Shown: positions 37,366 to 46,216, counted from the stretch's first letter. The stretch: DNA of 64,000 bases from Terrisporobacter vanillatitrophus (GCF_051148895.1 NZ_CP154625.1:3534001-3598000); one strand, 5' to 3'. Made by a program: numbers and translations. The notes: generated from the sequence alone by a model not told the origin.

Positions 37366-38583
37366 TTATAATTCAGTTACTTTAAATCCAGCTGCTTCTA
37401 TTTCACTTCTTATTTTAGCTATATGATCATGATCAAATGTTTCAAGTATGAACTCTGCTGATTGTTTTCCTATAGCTCCACCAGAAGATAATCTTGTTTG
37501 ATTAGCATTTAATATATTTGCATTATTTTCGCTTATTATTTTTATTAATTGTAAGAATCCACCTGGCTTGTCAGTCATTATTGTAGAGAATGAATATCTT
37601 CTTCCTTCTTTAGCTAAACCTGCACCTATAACTCTGTATAATGTGTTAACATCTACATTACCACCAGAAACTATACAAACAACTTTTTCCCCTGAAGCTG
37701 GTTGATATTTTTTAGATAATAAGGCTGCTGTTGAAACTGCTCCAGCACCTTCAGAAACTATTTTTTGATGTTCTAATAAGAATAACATTCCTTGAGCTAT
37801 TTCTTCTTCAGTTACAGTTATTACTTCATCAACTAATTCTTTTATTATTTCAAAAGTAGCATCTCCTGGAGTTTTAACAGCTATACCATCAGCTATTGTA
37901 GCAGCATGGAAAGCAGTTGTAACTTCTCCATTTTTTACTGATTCTTGCATTGAAGGTATATTTGCAGTTTGAACGCCTACTACTTTTACATTTGGGTTTA
38001 AAGCTTTTGCAGCTACTGCAACACCAGCTATTATTCCCCCACCACCAATTGGGCAAAGTATAGTGTCTACTTCATTATTTAATTGTTCAAATATTTCTAA
38101 AGAAATTGTTCCTTGGCCAGCCATTACATACTCGTTGTTAAATGGATGTATGAAAGTAGCACCAGTTTCTTTTTGTATTTCTACAGCTTTTGCATAAGCG
38201 TCATCATAAACTTCCCCGTTTAATACAACTTCTGCTCCGTATCCTCTAGTTGCAGAAACCTTTGCAAGAGGTGCAGTAGCAGGCATTACTATTGTAGCTT
38301 TTATCCCAGTCATTTGTGATCCTAATGCAACACCTTGAGCATGGTTTCCAGCACTTGAAGCTATAACACCGTTCGCTTTTTGCTCATCAGTTAAATTTGC
38401 TATTGTGTTAACAGCCCCTCTTACTTTGAAAGATCCTGTCTTTTGTAAGTTTTCACATTTGTAAAAAACGTTTGCACCTGTCATTTCACTTAAAGTTTTG
38501 CTTTCTAAAACAGGAGTTTCTTTAACTACACCTTTAATAGTTTCTTGAGCTTTTTTTACATCATTTAAAGTAACTTTTAACAT
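37366..38583 (-). CDS. Threonine ammonia-lyase (threonine dehydratase)
   Basis: 405 residues from ATG 38583, preceded by GAGAGGGAAG; an in-frame start at 38628 falls in the leader hairpin. PLP lysine in KTGSFKVRGA near 50, SAGNHAQGVA, GGGGIIAGVAVAAKA and SGGNVDVNTL, followed by a C-terminal ACT domain (about 325-405, FLQLIKIISENNANILN). It converts threonine to 2-oxobutyrate and ammonia. One ACT domain and this length fit the catabolic or single-ACT form. It could feed isoleucine synthesis or energy metabolism; no ilv genes are adjacent. Confidence 0.93.
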   Translation of the reverse strand: MLKVTLNDVKKAQETIKGVVKETPVLESKTLSEMTGANVFYKCENLQKTGSFKVRGAVNTIANLTDEQKANGVIASSAGNHAQGVALGSQMTGIKATIVMPATAPLAKVSATRGYGAEVVLNGEVYDDAYAKAVEIQKETGATFIHPFNNEYVMAGQGTISLEIFEQLNNEVDTILCPIGGGGIIAGVAVAAKALNPNVKVVGVQTANIPSMQESVKNGEVTTAFHAATIADGIAVKTPGDATFEIIKELVDEVITVTEEEIAQGMLFLLEHQKIVSEGAGAVSTAALLSKKYQPASGEKVVCIVSGGNVDVNTLYRVIGAGLAKEGRRYSFSTIMTDKPGGFLQLIKIISENNANILNANQTRLSSGGAIGKQSAEFILETFDHDHIAKIRSEIEAAGFKVTEL

Positions 38584-38614
38584 ATTAATCTTCCCTCTCT
38601 TTTGTATATATAAT

Positions 38615-38697
38615 AAAATGTTTTGCACTAGTAAAACATTTTCCCCATCTATTCCTTAGTACGAATTTATTATACAATAATTATGTGAAAATATCAA
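38615..38697 (-). promoter_or_regulatory. Promoter and leader hairpin of the threonine ammonia-lyase gene
   Basis: Minus strand: TTGATA (38697-38692), 17 bp, TATAAT (38674-38669). The leader carries a perfect 10-bp stem AAAATGTTTT/AAAACATTTT (38615-38642, loop of 8 nt) between start point and ribosome site. From about 38700 to 38930 I see nothing recognisable. Confidence 0.55.
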
Positions 38698-38931
38698 ACA
38701 ACTTTATTTTATGTCACCAATAAAAATTATCCATATCATTTTCTTATTATATTTTGAATATTTAGCATATTTTTTAAGTTGGCTTCAATACTTAATTGGA
38801 GAAATTAACCATGCTATAAAGCAGAACTTTTTACCAAGTATTTACATATAAATATCCTTAAATTACCAGAATAATTCATTGATTTTAGGGTAGTTTTTGT
38901 ATGATTTTTAATATATGTTTTTAATTTATAT

Positions 38932-38977
38932 ATACATAGTACTAAAGGGACTTTAAAGTCCCTTGAGTACTATGTAT
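38932..38977 (-). terminator. Long terminator-like hairpin after the BFD-like gene
   Basis: ATACATAGTACT.AAGGGACTTT pairs with AAAGTCCCTT.AGTACTATGTAT, about 22 bp with one asymmetry at the AA/G step. It lies 7 nt after the stop codon at 38984. T-run is weak on both sides. Confidence 0.6.
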
Positions 38978-38983
38978 TAATCA

Positions 38984-39154
38984 TTATAATACTTCATTAA
39001 GTGCTTCTTCAATTTCACAATCACATCCACAACAGATTGTTCCCGCCTCAGTGATTTCTTTTATATCGTCTACTGTTTTAGCTCCTCTAGCTACAGCACT
39101 TTTTATATCTTCTAATGAAGTTCCCATGCAATCGCATACTATTCTATCTGACAT
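38984..39154 (-). CDS. BFD-like [2Fe-2S]-binding protein
   Basis: 56 residues, read directly from the sequence: MSDRIVCDCMGTSLEDIKSA at the start and EAGTICCGCDCEIEEALNEVL at the end. The C-x-C..C-x-x-C pattern (C7, C9, C42, C45) is that of bacterioferritin-associated ferredoxin/Fer2_BFD domains, which hold a [2Fe-2S] cluster and pass electrons to partner enzymes. ATG at 39154 follows CAGGAGGTAATTG, an excellent ribosome site. It stands alone between its hairpin and the divergent CmpB-like gene, so the partner is unknown. Confidence 0.85.
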   Translation of the reverse strand: MSDRIVCDCMGTSLEDIKSAVARGAKTVDDIKEITEAGTICCGCDCEIEEALNEVL

Positions 39155-39306
39155 TACAATTACCTCCTGATTGTCTTTTGTAATATATATTTACCCCTTA
39201 TTTATTTTATCTAAACAAAACTTATTACTTATTTTGCCATGTATGTTAATTCATTGGTTAGAAAAAATAATTACTAATATTAACAAATTTATAAGGAGTA
39301 AAATCT

Positions 39307-39732
39307 ATGAAAATTTTAAATACCACACTAAAATATTTAACATTATTTCTCATAGGAGGTATCACCTATTATTTCATTGAAATTGCTTATAGAGGATATT
39401 CCCATTTTTCAATGGTAATAGTAGGTGGTCTTTGCTTTATACTTATAGGATCTATAAATGAGTTATCAAATAAAGAAATTCCTTTATTACTTCAAATGTT
39501 AATTTCTGTACTTCTTGTTGATATTGTAGAATTGATTTCAGGAATTATAATAAATAGAATATTATTATTAAATGTATGGGATTATTCACAACTAAAATAT
39601 AATTATTTAGGCCAAATATCATTAAATAGTTCTATTGCTTGGTTTTTTTTGTCACTTTTCGCCATATATATGGATGATTTATTAAGATATGTTATTTTTA
39701 AAGAAAAAAAACCAAGATACAAATTTCTATAA
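39307..39732 (+). CDS. CmpB-like (putative ABC transporter type IV) membrane protein
   Basis: 141 residues with four hydrophobic segments. The pattern VIVGGLCFILIGSINE, then QMLISVLLVDIVELISGIIINRILLLNVWDYS (in two parts) and LGQISLNSSIAWFFLSL matches the ABC_trans_CmpB family, named for a putative permease but without proven function. ATG at 39307 follows TAAGGAGTAAAA. No ATPase gene is adjacent. An upstream in-frame extension from 39171 is in another frame and is not used. Confidence 0.75.
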   Translation: MKILNTTLKYLTLFLIGGITYYFIEIAYRGYSHFSMVIVGGLCFILIGSINELSNKEIPLLLQMLISVLLVDIVELISGIIINRILLLNVWDYSQLKYNYLGQISLNSSIAWFFLSLFAIYMDDLLRYVIFKEKKPRYKFL

Positions 39733-39739
39733 AAAAATA

Positions 39740-39813
39740 AAGCCCTGCTACGAGGGTACAGGGCTTAAGGTTTATAATGATAGATAAAAGAGTGTGAGGG
39801 AATCTATCATTAT
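39740..39813 (+). ncRNA. Tandem stem-loops, possible structured RNA or 3' UTR
   Basis: First stem AAGCCCTG..TAC/GTACAGGGCTT (39740-39766) with loop GAGG; second stem ATAATGATAGA/TCTATCATTAT (39774-39813) with a purine-rich 18-nt loop containing GTGAGGGAA. Neither is followed by a T-run, so plain termination is doubtful. The rest of the gap to 40031 is AT-rich without a gene. Confidence 0.4.
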
Positions 39814-40031
39814 ACGGGTATTTAAGTAAATTATTAAGCTAGTCTTTCTATGTTTTAATAATACCTTATTAATATGAATTTAATGTAAATTTTTTATGAA
39901 TGAATGTAGAATTTTAGCTATATATGCTTTTTATTCTATTTTTCAAAAATATTTACTTTAGTTTATTAGAAAATAACATACTCTTATTTTTAAATAATAA
40001 CAGTTTAAAATTTAAAAAAGATTTTAATAAT

Positions 40032-40076
40032 AAAAATATCACCATGAATAAAATTTATCCATGGTGATATTTTTAT
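40032..40076 (-). terminator. Terminator after the 321-residue unknown gene
   Basis: Stem AAAAATATCACCATG with CATGGTGATATTTTT and a loop of about 13 nt, 3 nt after the stop codon. Confidence 0.8.
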
Positions 40077-40078
40077 TA

Positions 40079-41044
40079 TCATTTAAATAAGAATGAAAAT
40101 AAGTTCTTTTTACTTTGCTTTTCCTCTAATGCAAAGAATGCTTCTTCTAAGTTATATAGTAATATTCTATCGTAAGTAAATATTATCTTTATATTAACTT
40201 CCTCTTGTCTGCTTTTAATCATACTCATAATTTCTAACATATGATCATAAGATTCTCCTTGTACTATTAAGCCTGGTCTATCACTAAATTTGATATTTAA
40301 ATTATCATAATGCTCAATTACATTCTCATACCTACGTAATTTGTTTAAAAATTCTTCGTCCCAGTTATCTGTTTTTCTAATAACTTCAACTAAATATGTT
40401 TTTCCATTACTAGTTAATATTGACTGAGGTCTCACTATGCAATTTCTTATATTTTCATTTAAAATTATTTTGGATACTTTAAACTCTGTATCTTTATCCA
40501 TCACTTGCGTTAATAGTTGATTTGATGCTAGTAAACACTTAATTTTTGCAGTTTTAATTTCACTTACATATCCTTGCGAATATGTTTTCCTATCTAATGC
40601 TCTTAAAAGTCCTATTCCATGATAACCTAAGTAGTACGCTTTATATGAACTCGTACTATTTTCTGATACAAACTCAATTTGTTTTATAAAACTTTTTTCC
40701 TTCAATCTTGTTAGTTTTCGAGCTACAGATTTTGATTCTATTTTCGCCTCACCTTTATTTAGGTACGTAGTAATTTGTAAAGAAGTTGCAAAAACTAAAT
40801 TATTAATGGCAAATAATATCATCTTTTCAACCTCACCAATATGACCCTTTTCTAATAAAAAATCTACTTCTGATTTTGATGTAGTCCTCTTGGGTCTATT
40901 AACCTTATGATTGTCCCCTTTATAAGATGCAAATGGTGATAATTTTGTTTCAACATACTCTTTACTTAAATTTTTTAAATCAATCGCTGTACAGTATTTA
41001 CCTATAGGTGAAACTAATTCTGTACTTTTTCTTTTGTTCCTCAT
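40079..41044 (-). CDS. Winged-helix-like protein resembling replication-relaxation family
   Basis: 321 residues, family not certain. From about 65 to 140 there is a winged-helix-like region (HIGEVEKMILFAINNLVFATSLQ, KSVARKLTRLKEKSFI), and the second half (about 165-300) looks like an alpha/beta domain with VRPQSILTSNGKTYLVEVIRK, a pattern reminiscent of the endonuclease-like half of replication-relaxation proteins of plasmids and ICEs. ATG at 41044 follows GGGGGGGAGTATT. No other mobile-element gene is near. Function unknown; DNA binding is inference. Confidence 0.6.
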   Translation of the reverse strand: MRNKRKSTELVSPIGKYCTAIDLKNLSKEYVETKLSPFASYKGDNHKVNRPKRTTSKSEVDFLLEKGHIGEVEKMILFAINNLVFATSLQITTYLNKGEAKIESKSVARKLTRLKEKSFIKQIEFVSENSTSSYKAYYLGYHGIGLLRALDRKTYSQGYVSEIKTAKIKCLLASNQLLTQVMDKDTEFKVSKIILNENIRNCIVRPQSILTSNGKTYLVEVIRKTDNWDEEFLNKLRRYENVIEHYDNLNIKFSDRPGLIVQGESYDHMLEIMSMIKSRQEEVNIKIIFTYDRILLYNLEEAFFALEEKQSKKNLFSFLFK

Positions 41045-41235
41045 AATACTCCCCCCCTGATGTGTCTAGGAAACATAATTAATACTTCCATTAAATAGCA
41101 TATTTATATTATAATATTTTTTAATATATTTTACATTTATAATTATTTAAAATTAAATAAAATTTTTATTTTTCGTTTAATTTAGTAAGATATATTATTA
41201 ATTTACATAAATCAAATAGATTTTTAGTTTAAATA

Positions 41236-41289
41236 GATAACAATAAAAAGATATAAGTTAAATTTAACTTATATCTTTTTATTGTTATC
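41236..41289 (-). terminator. 54-bp perfect palindrome, terminator of the psp operon
   Basis: Both arms are 27 nt (41236-41262 and 41263-41289) and fully complementary with centre AAATTT. It contains the stop codon of the SPFH gene at 41285. On the minus strand the poly-T part is within the stem. Confidence 0.75.
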
Positions 41290-42250
41290 CTAATTTTGTT
41301 CCACAATTTGGACAGAAGTTTGATCCTTCATTTTTTGTACCACAGTTAGGACAGAAATTAGTTTTTTTTCCCCCAGATGAACTTTCTTGAGTTTCATTAT
41401 TTTTTGGTTTATTATTCATGTTATTAACCATTTGTTGGCCCATCATCATTCCAACTTGCATTCCTGCCATGTCAGAAGCTATAGAACCTCCAGATCCGTC
41501 TTTTGATAAAGAGTCTGCCATGGCAACTTGAGTATATTTATTTATATCACCGATCATACTATGAGATGCAGCTTTTGTAGCCATTTCTTGTATTTCTTTT
41601 GGATATGACACACTTGATATAGCAAAGTTAGTAATAGCTATTCCTACCTTCTCCATTTCCATATCTAAGTCTTCTTGTATTCCCTTAGATATTTCAAATG
41701 CATTTGCTTGAAGATTAAAAATATCCTTTCCTTCTTTTACTATCCATTTCATAATAACCTGATCTAACATAGACATAATACGTGACTTTACATCTTCTAT
41801 TGTAAATTGTTTTTTGATACCTGCAATTTTATCAATTAGTACTTCATAATCTGATATTTTACAGCAGAATGTTCCAAAAGATTTTATTGGCATTCCTCCT
41901 GGAAGACCTGGCGCAGGTATATTAATAGCATTTTTTGTACCCCATTTCACTGTTAATTCCTTTGTATTAACAAATAAAATTTCAGCTCTAATACCACTAT
42001 TAAATCCAAATCTAAATCCTTTTAATGTTGATAAAAAAGGAATTATTTCTGATTCCATGTCAAAGCTTCCCTCATCTTTAAAAATCCCTTCGATTTTACC
42101 ATTATACATAAAGATAGCATCTTGACCCATTCTAACAACTAATTTACTACCTTTTTTTATTTCTTTATTGTCCCATTTCCAAAATAGCATGTCATCTCTA
42201 AATTCTTCCCATTCAACTACATTGGAAAATTGGTTACTAAATAGTCCCAT
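41285..42250 (-). CDS. ydjI: YdjI-type SPFH protein with C-terminal double zinc ribbon
   Basis: 321 residues. The first 215 residues are an SPFH-like domain without a membrane helix (FEISKGIQEDLDMEMEKVGIAITNFAI), followed by a Met/Gly/Asn-rich stretch (AGMQVGMMMGQQMVNN) and two zinc ribbons, FCPNCGTKNEGSNFCPNCGTK. The order pspA-ydjG-ydjI is that of the B. subtilis pspA-ydjGHI operon, in which these proteins bring PspA to the membrane under envelope stress. ATG at 42250 follows AGGAGGTTAGT; it is 12 nt after ydjG. Confidence 0.88.
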   Translation of the reverse strand: MGLFSNQFSNVVEWEEFRDDMLFWKWDNKEIKKGSKLVVRMGQDAIFMYNGKIEGIFKDEGSFDMESEIIPFLSTLKGFRFGFNSGIRAEILFVNTKELTVKWGTKNAINIPAPGLPGGMPIKSFGTFCCKISDYEVLIDKIAGIKKQFTIEDVKSRIMSMLDQVIMKWIVKEGKDIFNLQANAFEISKGIQEDLDMEMEKVGIAITNFAISSVSYPKEIQEMATKAASHSMIGDINKYTQVAMADSLSKDGSGGSIASDMAGMQVGMMMGQQMVNNMNNKPKNNETQESSSGGKKTNFCPNCGTKNEGSNFCPNCGTKLG

Positions 42251-42262
42251 AATACTAACCTC

Positions 42263-43423
42263 CTAAAACATTATTTCTTCCAAAGAAGAAACAGTTTCGT
42301 CTTTAACTAATTCACTATACTGAATTTTTTTGTCATTATTATAACTCACATCTTTATCTGATGATGCTAAATAAATTCCTAATAATATACCTAATATTAA
42401 TATAACTATGGCTGCAATTTTAATAGGGCTCTTTGGATATTCGCCTTTAATTTTCCCAGTTTCTCCATTTATTAAAACATTATATTGTTTATCTTTGTAT
42501 GTATAAGCAGTTGAATAAACAGGTATAAAAATATGTTTATATGTTTCATCTGAATAAGAAGTATGAAGCCTTACTGAACGAACCCTATCATAACGTCTTA
42601 ACACATCTCTTTCTGCCATATAATGAATATCATTTCTCATTTTATTCACGGCATCACTGTGCGCATCCTTCAAATCTATCGTATATATTTCTGAACAATA
42701 ACCTGACATATAATCTGGTGAGTATGATGCCACATCCTTTGTATTGTATGGCTCAATCCATCCTAAAAGATTTTCGCTTAATTTATTTGATGCTCTAACT
42801 AAAACATCATCAAAAAAATAATCTATATGCCCACTAGTAGGATACCAATTTGTTTCTATTCTTGTATGTTTTTCACCTTCACTATCTTCATATTCCACTT
42901 CATAATCAATTCCACCCATTGCAGTATAGTTAGTACTTGTATCTGCATCAAATGTCCAATACGGCATGTAGATTCCTTGAACCTTATCCTTTTGATATAA
43001 AGTTTTCAAAACATTTGGAGCAAGCCACCTTTTTTTAATCCATTGACTAAATATAGATTCTATATCATACTTATCTATTTTAAAAGGGATTACACCATCA
43101 GGAATTATGGACTCAATTTGCTTTTGAGATAAAACATAATGAGATCCACAATATGGGCAAGTAGTTGCAGTACTAGTTGCGTCAACCTCTACCATAGCTC
43201 CACATCCTTCACATTCCATACTTGTAGACGTTTTTTCTTCTACTTTTATTGTTTTAATTGCATGAATATCAAGATTATGTTCTATAACATCCTCTGGATT
43301 ATTTTCTATTTCAACTTCAGTGCCACAGTTAGGACATTTTAGAGCTTGAGCCATGGCGTTAAATTCCATAACTCCCCCGCATCCTTCACAATAATAAGAC
43401 TTACTTATAAAAATCACCCCCAT
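42263..43423 (-). CDS. ydjG: YdjG-type TFIIB-like zinc-ribbon membrane protein
   Basis: About 381-386 residues. Two zinc ribbons lie at the N-terminus (YYCEGCGGVME..LKCPNCG and MECEGCGAMVE..TTCPYCG), a soluble middle region with IYMPYWTFDADTSTNYTA, and one C-terminal membrane helix (AAIVILILGILLGIYLA, about 350) before a short outside tail. In B. subtilis YdjG and YdjH recruit PspA to membranes; here only one such protein is present. The frame opens at ATG 43423 with no ribosome site, while GGGGGTGA lies 5 nt before an ATA codon at 43408, giving the natural-looking start (I)SKSYYCEGCGG. Confidence 0.85.
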   Translation of the reverse strand: MGVIFISKSYYCEGCGGVMEFNAMAQALKCPNCGTEVEIENNPEDVIEHNLDIHAIKTIKVEEKTSTSMECEGCGAMVEVDATSTATTCPYCGSHYVLSQKQIESIIPDGVIPFKIDKYDIESIFSQWIKKRWLAPNVLKTLYQKDKVQGIYMPYWTFDADTSTNYTAMGGIDYEVEYEDSEGEKHTRIETNWYPTSGHIDYFFDDVLVRASNKLSENLLGWIEPYNTKDVASYSPDYMSGYCSEIYTIDLKDAHSDAVNKMRNDIHYMAERDVLRRYDRVRSVRLHTSYSDETYKHIFIPVYSTAYTYKDKQYNVLINGETGKIKGEYPKSPIKIAAIVILILGILLGIYLASSDKDVSYNNDKKIQYSELVKDETVSSLEEIMF

Positions 43424-43445
43424 AAAACATAATCTTTTAAAAATT

Positions 43446-44135
43446 TTATAATCCTAGTTTATTTTTTAAAGCTTGTAATTCATCATCTACTTCAGAATTA
43501 CTTTCTTTATTATCATCATATTTACTCATTAAATCTTCTATACTCTCTTTTTCATTTGAAGAATTTAATTCAGCCATGGCATTGGCTTCATCTAACTGTC
43601 TATTTATCTTATCTTCCATTTTATCAAAAGCAGATAAATTTCCTTTTGCTCCATTTACACTTGAACCAATTTTATTTAATCTTTCTTGTGTTTTAGCAAC
43701 TGCTAGCTTAGCTTTTAGTTGATCTCTTCTTGCATTTAATTCACCTATATCTTTAATAAGTTTATCATGCATACTTCTCATTTTTGTAGCATTGTCTGCA
43801 GCTATATCATAAGATTGTTGTAAACTTTGTTGATTTTTAGATAATTGAGTTTTCTTTTCTAAAAACAGTTTTGCATCAGATTCATTTCCTGCTATTAAAG
43901 CCTTTTCTGCATATTTTTGCATTTTATTTATCTGTTCATTGCATTCATCTAACTCTCTTTTAGATCTTTTTTCTTCAGCCATTACAGATGCAGTTTCAGC
44001 TTTAACTTTTCCCAGATCACTTTCTAAATTTCTTAAATATTGATCAATCATTTTTGATGGATCTTCTGCCTTATCCAATAATGCATTAATGTTTGAAGAC
44101 ATTATATCTTTGAATCTTGTTATTATACCTGCCAT
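43446..44135 (-). CDS. pspA: PspA/IM30 (ESCRT-III-like) membrane-stress protein
   Basis: 229 residues, nearly all coiled-coil: AGIITRFKDIMSSNINALLDKAEDPSKMIDQY in segments at the N-terminus is the family hallmark, including the amphipathic first helix. It assembles into rods that bind and repair stressed membranes. First gene of the three-gene operon with ydjG and ydjI (22-nt gap). The C-terminal tail is acidic (YDDNKESNSEVDDELQ). ATG at 44135 follows AGGAGGGTTTTAA. Confidence 0.93.
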   Translation of the reverse strand: MAGIITRFKDIMSSNINALLDKAEDPSKMIDQYLRNLESDLGKVKAETASVMAEEKRSKRELDECNEQINKMQKYAEKALIAGNESDAKLFLEKKTQLSKNQQSLQQSYDIAADNATKMRSMHDKLIKDIGELNARRDQLKAKLAVAKTQERLNKIGSSVNGAKGNLSAFDKMEDKINRQLDEANAMAELNSSNEKESIEDLMSKYDDNKESNSEVDDELQALKNKLGL

Positions 44136-44229
44136 TTAAAACCCTCCTATTTACAACTTTTTAATATGTAATAATTATTTAAAAACTTAGGATAATATGC
44201 CTACTTTTATAAATAATATTAATATAAAA

Positions 44230-44260
44230 AGTATACCATATTACTTATAATTCTTTACAA
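44230..44260 (-). promoter_or_regulatory. Candidate promoter of the pspA operon
   Basis: Minus strand extended -10 TGGTATACT (-10 hexamer 44235-44230), with TTGTAA 19 bp upstream. The leader to the start codon is about 90 nt. The extended TGN motif makes it plausible despite the long spacer. Confidence 0.4.
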
Positions 44261-44470
44261 GTTTAAACAAAAAAGTTGAACTCTATAAGGGGTCAACTTA
44301 AATATTTTCTAAAAATCAATTTTTATTTCTTGCCAAATTTTTCATTTAACATAAAAATCACTAATACACCTATGCTAATCCATAAAATCAAAATATTATC
44401 ATCTATTATTTTTGGTGCTTCTTTAGCATATATTATTCATTCCCAAATAATTATGTGTAAAAAATAAAGC

Positions 44471-44492
44471 AGCAATAGACTATACTATTGCT
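44471..44492 (-). terminator. Terminator of fhs
   Basis: Stem AGCAATAG/CTATTGCT with loop ACTATA; followed on the minus strand by a T-rich tract. It lies 48 nt after the fhs stop codon. Confidence 0.7.
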
Positions 44493-44539
44493 ACTTCTAA
44501 TTATATTATTAATAATATGAACTTTATCATTTAACTAAT

Positions 44540-46216
44540 TTAGAATAATCCAACTACTTCACCATTTTCATCAATATCAATTCTTTCGGCTGCTGGTATT
44601 TTAGGTAATCCTGGCATTTTCATAATATCTCCTGTTAAAGCTATTATAAATCCAGCTCCAGCACTTATATTAATTTTTCTAACTGTTATTCTAAATTTTT
44701 CTGGTCTTCCTAACTTGGAAGGGTCATCTGTTAATGAATATTGAGTTTTTGCCATACATATAGGAAGATTATTAAATCCTAATTTTTCTAAATTGGCAAT
44801 TTCTTTTTCTGCTTCCTTAGTAAAATCTACACCTTCAGCTCCATATATTTTAGTAGCTATTTCATTTATTTTTTCTTTTACACTTCCTTCTAGTGAATAC
44901 GCATATTCAAAATTATTTTCTTCTTGGCAAAGTCTTACTACTTCTTTAGCAAGGTCTATTCCACCTTCTCCACCTTTTGCCCATACTTGTGATAAAACCA
45001 CATTTACACCTAAATCATTGCATCTTTCCTTTATTAAGTCAATTTCCTCTTGACTATCTGTTGGGAACTCGTTAATTGCAACGACTGCAGGTAACTTAAA
45101 TACTTGCTTAATATTTTCAACATGCTTTAATAAATTTGGCAATCCAGCTTCTAAAGCTTGTAAATTTGTATCATTTAAGTTAGATTTATCCACTCCACCA
45201 TTATATTTTAAAGCTCTTACAGTAACTACAATTACTACCGCATCTGGTTTTATATCAGCCATTCTGCATTTTATATCTAAGAATTTTTCCGCCCCTAAAT
45301 CTGCTCCAAATCCGCCTTCTGTTACAACATAGTCTGCAAAATTCATAGCCATTTTTGTAGCTATTATAGAATTACATCCATGAGCTATATTAGCAAATGG
45401 TCCTCCATGAACAAGTGCTGGTGTTCCTTCTAATGTTTGAACTAAATTAGGTTTCAAAGCATCTTTTAGTAAAGCCGCCATTGCACCATTAGCATTTAAT
45501 TCTTTAGCTGTTACAGGTAAATTTCCATAAGTATATCCAATAATTATATTCCCTAACTTTTCTTTTAGTTCACTAATATTATTAGCTAAACAGAAAACAG
45601 CCATAACTTCCGATGCTACAGTTATATCAAATCCATCTTCTCTAACTATACCATCAACTTTTCTTCCCATACCACAAACTATATTTCTTAATTGCCTATC
45701 ATTCATATCTACACATCTTCTCCAAGTTATAGTTCTTGGATCAATATTTAATTTATTACCTTGATGTATATGATTGTCTATCATTGCTGCTAATAAATTA
45801 TTTGCTGCTCCTATTGCGTGAAAATCGCCTGTAAAGTGTAAGTTTATATCTTCCATTGGTATAACTTGAGCATAGCCTCCACCAGCAGCTCCACCTTTCA
45901 TCCCGAATACAGGTCCTAAAGAAGGCTCTCGTAGTGCAACGATTGAGTTTTTGCCAATTTTTCGTAAACCATCTGCTAAACCTATTGTTGTTGTAGTCTT
46001 TCCTTCTCCTGCTGGAGTTGGATTTATTGCTGTAGTTAAAATTAACTTACCTTGTTTATCTTTTCTATGTGTTTTCAATAAGTTATAATCAATCTTAGCC
46101 TTATATTTCCCATAAAATTCTAATTCATCTTCATTTAGGCCTAATTTTTTACCTATTTCTCCAATATGTAGAGGTTTTGATTCCTGCGCTATTTCTATAT
46201 CTGATTTAAAAGTCAT
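44540..46216 (-). CDS. fhs: Formate-tetrahydrofolate ligase
   Basis: 558 residues, typical length. Couples ATP hydrolysis to attachment of formate to tetrahydrofolate, giving 10-formyl-THF for purine synthesis or the reductive one-carbon branch. Visible: P-loop TPAGEGKTTTTIGLADGL near 65, GMKGGAAGGGYAQVIPM, ITWRRCVDMNDRQLR, VTEGGFGADLGAEKF and FVAINEFPTDS-like VVAINEFPTDSQEE. ATG at 46216 follows TTGGAGGATAAAT. Together with folD (62695) it supplies one-carbon units; other acetyl-CoA pathway genes are not in the window. Confidence 0.96.
   Translation of the reverse strand: MTFKSDIEIAQESKPLHIGEIGKKLGLNEDELEFYGKYKAKIDYNLLKTHRKDKQGKLILTTAINPTPAGEGKTTTTIGLADGLRKIGKNSIVALREPSLGPVFGMKGGAAGGGYAQVIPMEDINLHFTGDFHAIGAANNLLAAMIDNHIHQGNKLNIDPRTITWRRCVDMNDRQLRNIVCGMGRKVDGIVREDGFDITVASEVMAVFCLANNISELKEKLGNIIIGYTYGNLPVTAKELNANGAMAALLKDALKPNLVQTLEGTPALVHGGPFANIAHGCNSIIATKMAMNFADYVVTEGGFGADLGAEKFLDIKCRMADIKPDAVVIVVTVRALKYNGGVDKSNLNDTNLQALEAGLPNLLKHVENIKQVFKLPAVVAINEFPTDSQEEIDLIKERCNDLGVNVVLSQVWAKGGEGGIDLAKEVVRLCQEENNFEYAYSLEGSVKEKINEIATKIYGAEGVDFTKEAEKEIANLEKLGFNNLPICMAKTQYSLTDDPSKLGRPEKFRITVRKINISAGAGFIIALTGDIMKMPGLPKIPAAERIDIDENGEVVGLF

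Noticed and set aside
39171..39380. 69-residue plus-strand frame
   Set aside because: Overlaps the CmpB-like gene in another frame; that gene has the ribosome site.
41285..42250. Phage virion protein (the SPFH/zinc-ribbon protein)
   Set aside because: Some databases use that name for YdjI relatives, but the pspA-ydjG context fits the envelope-stress operon.
44276..44467. 63-residue plus-strand frame
   Set aside because: No ribosome site, ends inside the fhs terminator region and has low-complexity composition.
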